Source: Unio delphinus (lineage: Eukaryota > Mollusca > Bivalvia > Unionida > Unionidae). Taken from it: a stretch of DNA of 64,000 bases. A program made the translations under genes and the position numbers. Position 1 is the stretch's first letter, and every line of letters starts with the position of its first letter. Under the pieces are notes generated by a model. It was not told the origin of the DNA, did no database searches, and saw only the letters and a list, made by a program, of their open reading frames with translations. This document shows, in pieces, positions 59,386 through 64,000 of this stretch. The stretch spans positions 667,001 to 731,000 of the forward strand of contig JAQISU010000346.1 of the NCBI GenBank assembly GCA_029339505.1, given 5' to 3'.

Positions 59386-60784
59386 ATACTGTTTGAAACC
59401 AACAAATTAAAAATAAAAAACAGTAGAAAGTTGAGAAGAAAAAGAAAAAAAAGACATTAAATGGTTAGACTGCATTATAATTTAATTAAGCCAGAGATTC
59501 ATGTATGAATATGACACATATTTCATTGCATAAAGTAAATGTTCATCTCCAAAAAAATATTTAATATAAAAGATGCAACCCAAATAAAGTCATATCAGTC
59601 ATTATGTATGTCATTATTGAATAAATACGAGAAGCTGGCCACAGCCTGCATATTAAGTCCACTTGTGAACATTCAAAATGTTGGTTACAATGGTATTAAA
59701 GACAAATAAATTAAAACAACTGTACCATTGAGGGTAATGAAAGGATGTTGATGAATAACAGGACATAAACTTCCATCTAAGGTGGAAGAGTATTGACAAA
59801 AATGGCATCACAGGAAGACATGCAATACTGCTGAATTGTTATATGAAAACATCATCTTATTTATCATTAATATCTGCATGGGCAATCTCAATTATAAAAA
59901 GATAAGGTAATTCCTTGTTCAAACCTTGATGAAACATCACACTGTCAATTTCCTTTTGGAAGGAACATGAAGAAGCAAGACAATTTCGTTCGCAAAGTGT
60001 ACATCCATTTTAGTAATTCAAATAATTTCATCTCTACTTATTCAATGGAAGAAGCAAACACAATTTAAGTTAGCTGTACCATAATTCCAGTTAGATTCCC
60101 CCCCCCCCCGAGTCCAAACAATGCAGAATACTAATAATAAATGAGAAATGATAGCAGACCTTTGAACACATTCAAAACAGGAGCTAAAATGCAAGTAAAA
60201 AATGTAGACGTGGCATAATCTCATTGATAGACCTTTTAAACATATGACAAATACAACTGTTACATAAACCAGTTCATCTGAAAGATGTTATTAAGTTTTG
60301 CATTCACAAATATCAGACAAACTTAATTTGGAGAAAAGACACTGTACTGTACTTGCATTTACAGGATGCAATACCCCATTTCAAAACTGCATTATATTTC
60401 TTACCCAAGTAAACATGTATTTACTATGAGTAAAGAAATTAAAATCCAAATTTCTTTAAAACTAATATGAAAAATATATACAGGAACAACATAATTGTAA
60501 TTTAAAAAAAAAAACACTTTTTTTTAAACATCATGTTAAGAAACCACAATGACTAATTATCCTACTGAAGTAATCATGATGTCAAAGACAACACTATTTT
60601 CTGGGGCAATATTCAAATATATATTTTTAAAACATGGCAATATATTTCAATGTTTCTTAATGAGTGACAAATATAAAAAAGAACTTCAGTGCCTGGAAAA
60701 TATATTTGCTTAAGTAAAATATATTTTAAAAAAGCTAATAACAAAACTGTACATCTGAACACAAATTTAAACTTTCATGGCCTC
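59386..60784. other. AT-rich non-coding stretch
   Basis: No gene recognised. Confidence 0.5.
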
Positions 60785-61964
60785 CAGACATGATTTTAAT
60801 CTTTCCAAATTAGGTTAGTATAAATTGCCAGAGAAGAGGAAGTAGATCAATATGGTCAAGGCAGCATCGAACTATATTTGTACAAAGTGTACTTATTGGC
60901 AAAGTGTACTTTGCCAATGCATTTTACACGCATAAAAATCTGCCCCTGGTGCAACTTGTGACCATAATATATAACAAAATAATCATTTGAAAAACTAAAA
61001 AACTAACAAAATATCTGAATAATTTTTCAATATTTATTGTCACATGAATTTGTTCTCCAATACTATTATTACTTAAGTTATTTCACGTGCATGTCAGTGG
61101 TCACATCGTAATTAAGTCAATAAATAGTTGTCTTTTGCTGCCAACATATACTTTTCTCTTTTCATAACAAATATGTAAAATAAACACCCAAATACATCAT
61201 CTATATATACAAATAATTTCATATATTCACTTGTCTTTCTGTCCACTGAACACAACTTCTTGATATGCCAGTTGAGCTCTTTTTGCGGGTTTAAGATAAA
61301 TTTCTTTAGTCTTATTTTTCATCACCAATGATTCTGCTGACTCAATGTGCATTTGTTTCTTTTCCTTCTCAACGAGAGCCTTTCTCATTTCCAGCTCTAG
61401 CTTGTATTGGTGACATGCAGTGCACATATTCTGACAGAGGGCTTCATTTTTTTTTCCGTATGCAACTTCAGCCACGACTTTTGTAATGTATATATTGCAG
61501 TAGGCACAAAATGTCAGTCCTCGAGCGTTCAGTTTTCTTATAAACTGACCAACTAAATTTCCGTCGACGATTCGCTCCAGCTATTTTCTTCCGTTTTCTT
61601 AAAACCTTTATTAAACATTTCGTATCATCGTCTCTCTCAACAACTAAGGACGCCATTTTTGTTTGCAAGCACACTTCATCTTTCTATTACCATCAGTTTC
61701 CTTTACACGAAGATTCATTGGATGAATTTAAACTTTTGACCAATCAGAATACTCTTTACGAGAGTTGCGGGCTAACCAATATATGGAGCGAATACATTAC
61801 AAAGGTTGTTGCGGAATGGGACTGAAAAGAACGGTTAAAAACCGGGTGAAAAAAAACCGGATCGGACATTATTTAAAAAAAAAACAGGACTATATAAAAA
61901 AAAATCGGATTCAAGTCAGGAGAAAAGCGGAATTCCGTTTTAAAGCGGAGAAAAATCATGTCTG
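60785..61964 (-). mobile_element. hAT-like element with BED-finger fragment
   Basis: The ends CAGACATGATTTT (60785) and AAAAATCATGTCTG (to 61964) are inverted complements over 13 bp. Subterminal AAAAA(C/T)CGGAT or AAAAGCGGAATT motifs cluster near the right end (61845-61950), as in the hAT element at 32082. No clean target duplication; only GGCCT is shared near both ends. The interior carries the BED-like frame of 61227-61600. Confidence 0.6.
61227..61656 (-). pseudogene. BED-type zinc-finger frame, hAT-derived, broken
   Basis: Two overlapping - strand frames. One starts at ATG 61656 (MASLVVERDDDTK) and is rich in Lys/Arg; it ends at 61468. The other, from just after a stop near 61588, reads NLVGQFIRKLNARGLTFCAY followed by CNIYITKVV and ENIALCQ-like NEALCQNMCTACHQYKLELE, ending at 61227. 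This has the shape of a BED finger (Cys-x2-Cys ... His), with Asn at the place of the first His. A CCAATCAG box lies about 85 bp upstream. No catalytic transposase domain follows, so it is either a truncated transposase or a short finger-only protein needing a splice. Undecided. Confidence 0.55.
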
Positions 61965-63125
61965 GGCCTGGATGCAAATTAATCAAATCACCAAACTGAA
62001 ATCTAAGAATACATCATAAACACAACTGGAGAATCTACCCTATTTGTTGGCCTATATGTCACTATGGAGCTTACGTCAACTTAGCCAGTTTCTGTCCTTC
62101 ATTCATAAACAAGTAGATGCCAAGTATGACGAGGTTAAAGCAATACCTAAACTTTGTTTTTTGTCAGTTTGACACAAGCATCATGAATTTTATCCAAGCT
62201 TTAACTCCACAAATTTACAGGTCAGCACAATTAAATGTAGCTAAAAGTACTTAATTTGCTTGACAACAAATATCTAAAACAATAGTGATACTATTAGCCA
62301 CAAATGACCTGACAATTTACTGAGTTACAGATAGGATAAAATTTGTGATGCTGCATGAAATGTACTACAGCAACTTCTGTTTTCAGGAATTTTACACTGT
62401 ATGCATAGCTGCCAACCCTCCAGGGTCGCAAATCGTTAAAATGGTGATAACTGGTACCATATTCACAATATTCTATGGGTAGCTTCTAATTTGATCTGGT
62501 CTGCCGAACACCAAGCTCACACAGGTTTCAACTAGAATGACCTGACCCAAGCATGAGTATATTTGATTAGCATGTAATTAACACAGCAAAGCAATTTTGT
62601 TTTGAGACAATGGATACCACAATTTAGACAAAAAGGAATTGTTGACACAGTGATTTCTAGTGGTGCATTGCCTTTATACAGGAGTATGATCACTACTGTC
62701 ATCTAACTTTTAATACAGATTAAAACTCTCTGGAAACCCCTCATATCAGAACATATTATATCACAAGGTACAATAGAAATGGATTGAATACCCGTCTTTG
62801 TCATGGATATTCATTATCTAACTTATCTATTATATGTAATCAAATTACTAGTACATGCTGCTTTTGCACAATTACATAAGATGCACCAGAATTTAATACT
62901 TAAACACATGTATATATTTTGAAATCCTTCTAATATTGGCTTCTAACTTTTTGAATGAAAAATAAATTGAATGGCAAAATCCATACACAACTTGATTAAG
63001 AGTGTAAGACAAAGACCAGACTTTATGATCCAACATTATGGACTTATAGGCCAGCAAATATGTATTATCTCTGTGAAATTCTTAGTTCTTTACGTTTAAC
63101 ATCGAAGGTTTACAATTAGAATATT
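61965..63125. other. AT-rich non-coding stretch, probable 3' flank
   Basis: No gene recognised. Segment 62870-63004 has a second copy at 63727-63856. Confidence 0.5.
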
Positions 63126-63938
63126 TTATAAAAACTTGATTTGGATCCATGGACGCCTTGCTAGAACAGGCTCCTTTCTCTTGACCTCATCACATGCTGA
63201 TTTTCCTGGCAGTGAAGCCGTTCTAATGAACTGTCCCAGTTGTCTTTCGACAGCTGCCTTCTCCTCCACGGACCACGGTACCCTTGCCGTTTTCTTCTTC
63301 TCTGCTTTGAGAATTGATTTGAAGCTTTTATCTACAAAAAAATATTCCCTCTTAATTTTGGATGTTATATTCACCAGACATTGATACTATTTTAACTAGG
63401 AATTATTCAAATGTTTACCATATAAGCAATGTAAAGAAACCAGTACTGCCAATAGGAAACATTAAATTTAGAATCTCGATTTCACACTAACAAATATATT
63501 AGTGTAACATACTATTTAGTTTGCTTTAACAGCAACAGCTACAAGTGAATATCATCTACAAACCCATTAAACATTAGGTATTTAACCTCAGCATTACGGC
63601 CATAAAGTATCTGAACTCTTCTAGTCAGTGAAAGAAAGAAACAAGTTTAATTGTTAACATTCTCTAGATACACATCAAATCACAAAAGGATTACGTTGCC
63701 ATTAACAAAATATTAATTACATATAATTACATAAGAATCACCAGAATTTAATACTTAAACACATGTATATATTTTGAAATCCTTCTAATATTGGCTTCTA
63801 ACTTTTTGAATGAAAAATAAATTGAATGGCAAATTCCATACACAACTTGATTAAGAGTTTAATTGTTAACATTCTCTAGATACACATCAAATCACAAAAG
63901 GATTACGTTGCCATTAACAAAATATTAATTACATATAC
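62870..63938. repeat. interleaved duplications (A ... B A' B')
   Basis: A is 62870-63004 (starts ATTACATAAG, ends GATTAAGAGT), A' is 63727-63856. B is 63646-63726 (TTTAATTGTTAACATTCTCT start), B' is 63857-63938. The copies are nearly identical. Confidence 0.88.
63126..63331 (-). CDS. terminal exon with a SANT/Myb-like C-terminal domain
   Basis: The - strand exon begins after a TTTTTTTGTAG acceptor (ending at 63332) and runs to a stop at 63126. It reads KSFKSILKAEKKKTARVPWS, then VEEKAAVERQLGQFI, LPGKSACDEVKRKEPVL and RRPWIQIKFL. The spaced Trp residues and the W-S-x-E-E-K-x-A-V-x-R-Q stretch match a short C-terminal domain of many uncharacterised fish and mollusc zinc-finger-type proteins; I would call it SANT/Myb-like at best. 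Function unknown. It may belong to a host gene or a domesticated or mobile gene whose other exons lie beyond 63331. Confidence 0.65.
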
Positions 63939-64000
63939 TGAAACAATAAGTTTTGACATAAAATAAAGTTAATGTTTTGGGATCACTGATTTTATTAAAC
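63332..64000. other. non-coding with complex duplication
   Basis: Segment B (63646-63726) recurs at 63857-63938. Between them sits a copy (63727-63856) of 62870-63004. No exon recognised. Confidence 0.6.

Noticed and set aside
58711..60902. 93 bp direct repeats as LTRs of the gypsy relic
   Set aside because: Too short, without TG...CA ends, and the second copy belongs to the interior of a hAT-like element.

Overview
This window looks like animal nuclear DNA, most likely from a mollusc (lophotrochozoan, perhaps a gastropod). It is AT-rich, has very few coding exons, and is packed with micro- and minisatellites, tRNA-derived SINEs and decayed non-LTR retrotransposons. The species is an inference; no marker gene fixes it.

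Host coding content is small. Two intronless rhodopsin-class GPCR genes lie on the + strand (25302-26453 and 48615-49793). They are clear paralogues: the membrane segments are nearly the same and the third intracellular loop differs. Between them, on the - strand, are the last two exons of a UNC93-like membrane protein (41912-41645 and 36916-36687), joined across a 4.7 kb intron with matching splice sites and reading phase. At the right edge a - strand terminal exon (63331-63126) carries a short Trp-containing domain (SANT/Myb-like at best). Its upstream exons lie outside or were not found.

The rest is mobile DNA and repeats. 1.6-4.6 kb: an RTE-like endonuclease gene split by a nested insertion. 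6.5-18.6 kb: many minisatellites (20, 24, 33, 35, 36, 38, 43, 52 and 174 bp units), one interrupted by a 5'-truncated CR1/L2-like LINE. 19-23 kb: an internally deleted RTE-like LINE, a Jockey-like LINE cut by a hAT MITE with a perfect 8 bp target duplication, and a foldback element. 27-29 kb: a long decayed RTE-like LINE. 32-34 kb: a hAT transposon with terminal repeats, target duplication and a dead BED-type transposase. 35-36 kb and 40-41 kb: further LINE tails. 54-58 kb: a second copy of the hAT MITE family, and two copies of a TTAA-flanked (piggyBac-like) element, one of which holds a SINE. 58-62 kb: a gypsy-type gag-protease relic and a second short hAT element.

The most striking structure is a 44-copy, 31 bp satellite at 38341-39704 inside the UNC93-like intron. 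Its units differ at essentially one base, and that base decides which of two overlapping palindromes is perfect. Two tRNA-derived SINE families are also present, six copies of one all on the + strand and three of the other all on the - strand.

All homology calls were made by eye from family knowledge. No database search was run, and element ends without a target duplication are approximate.
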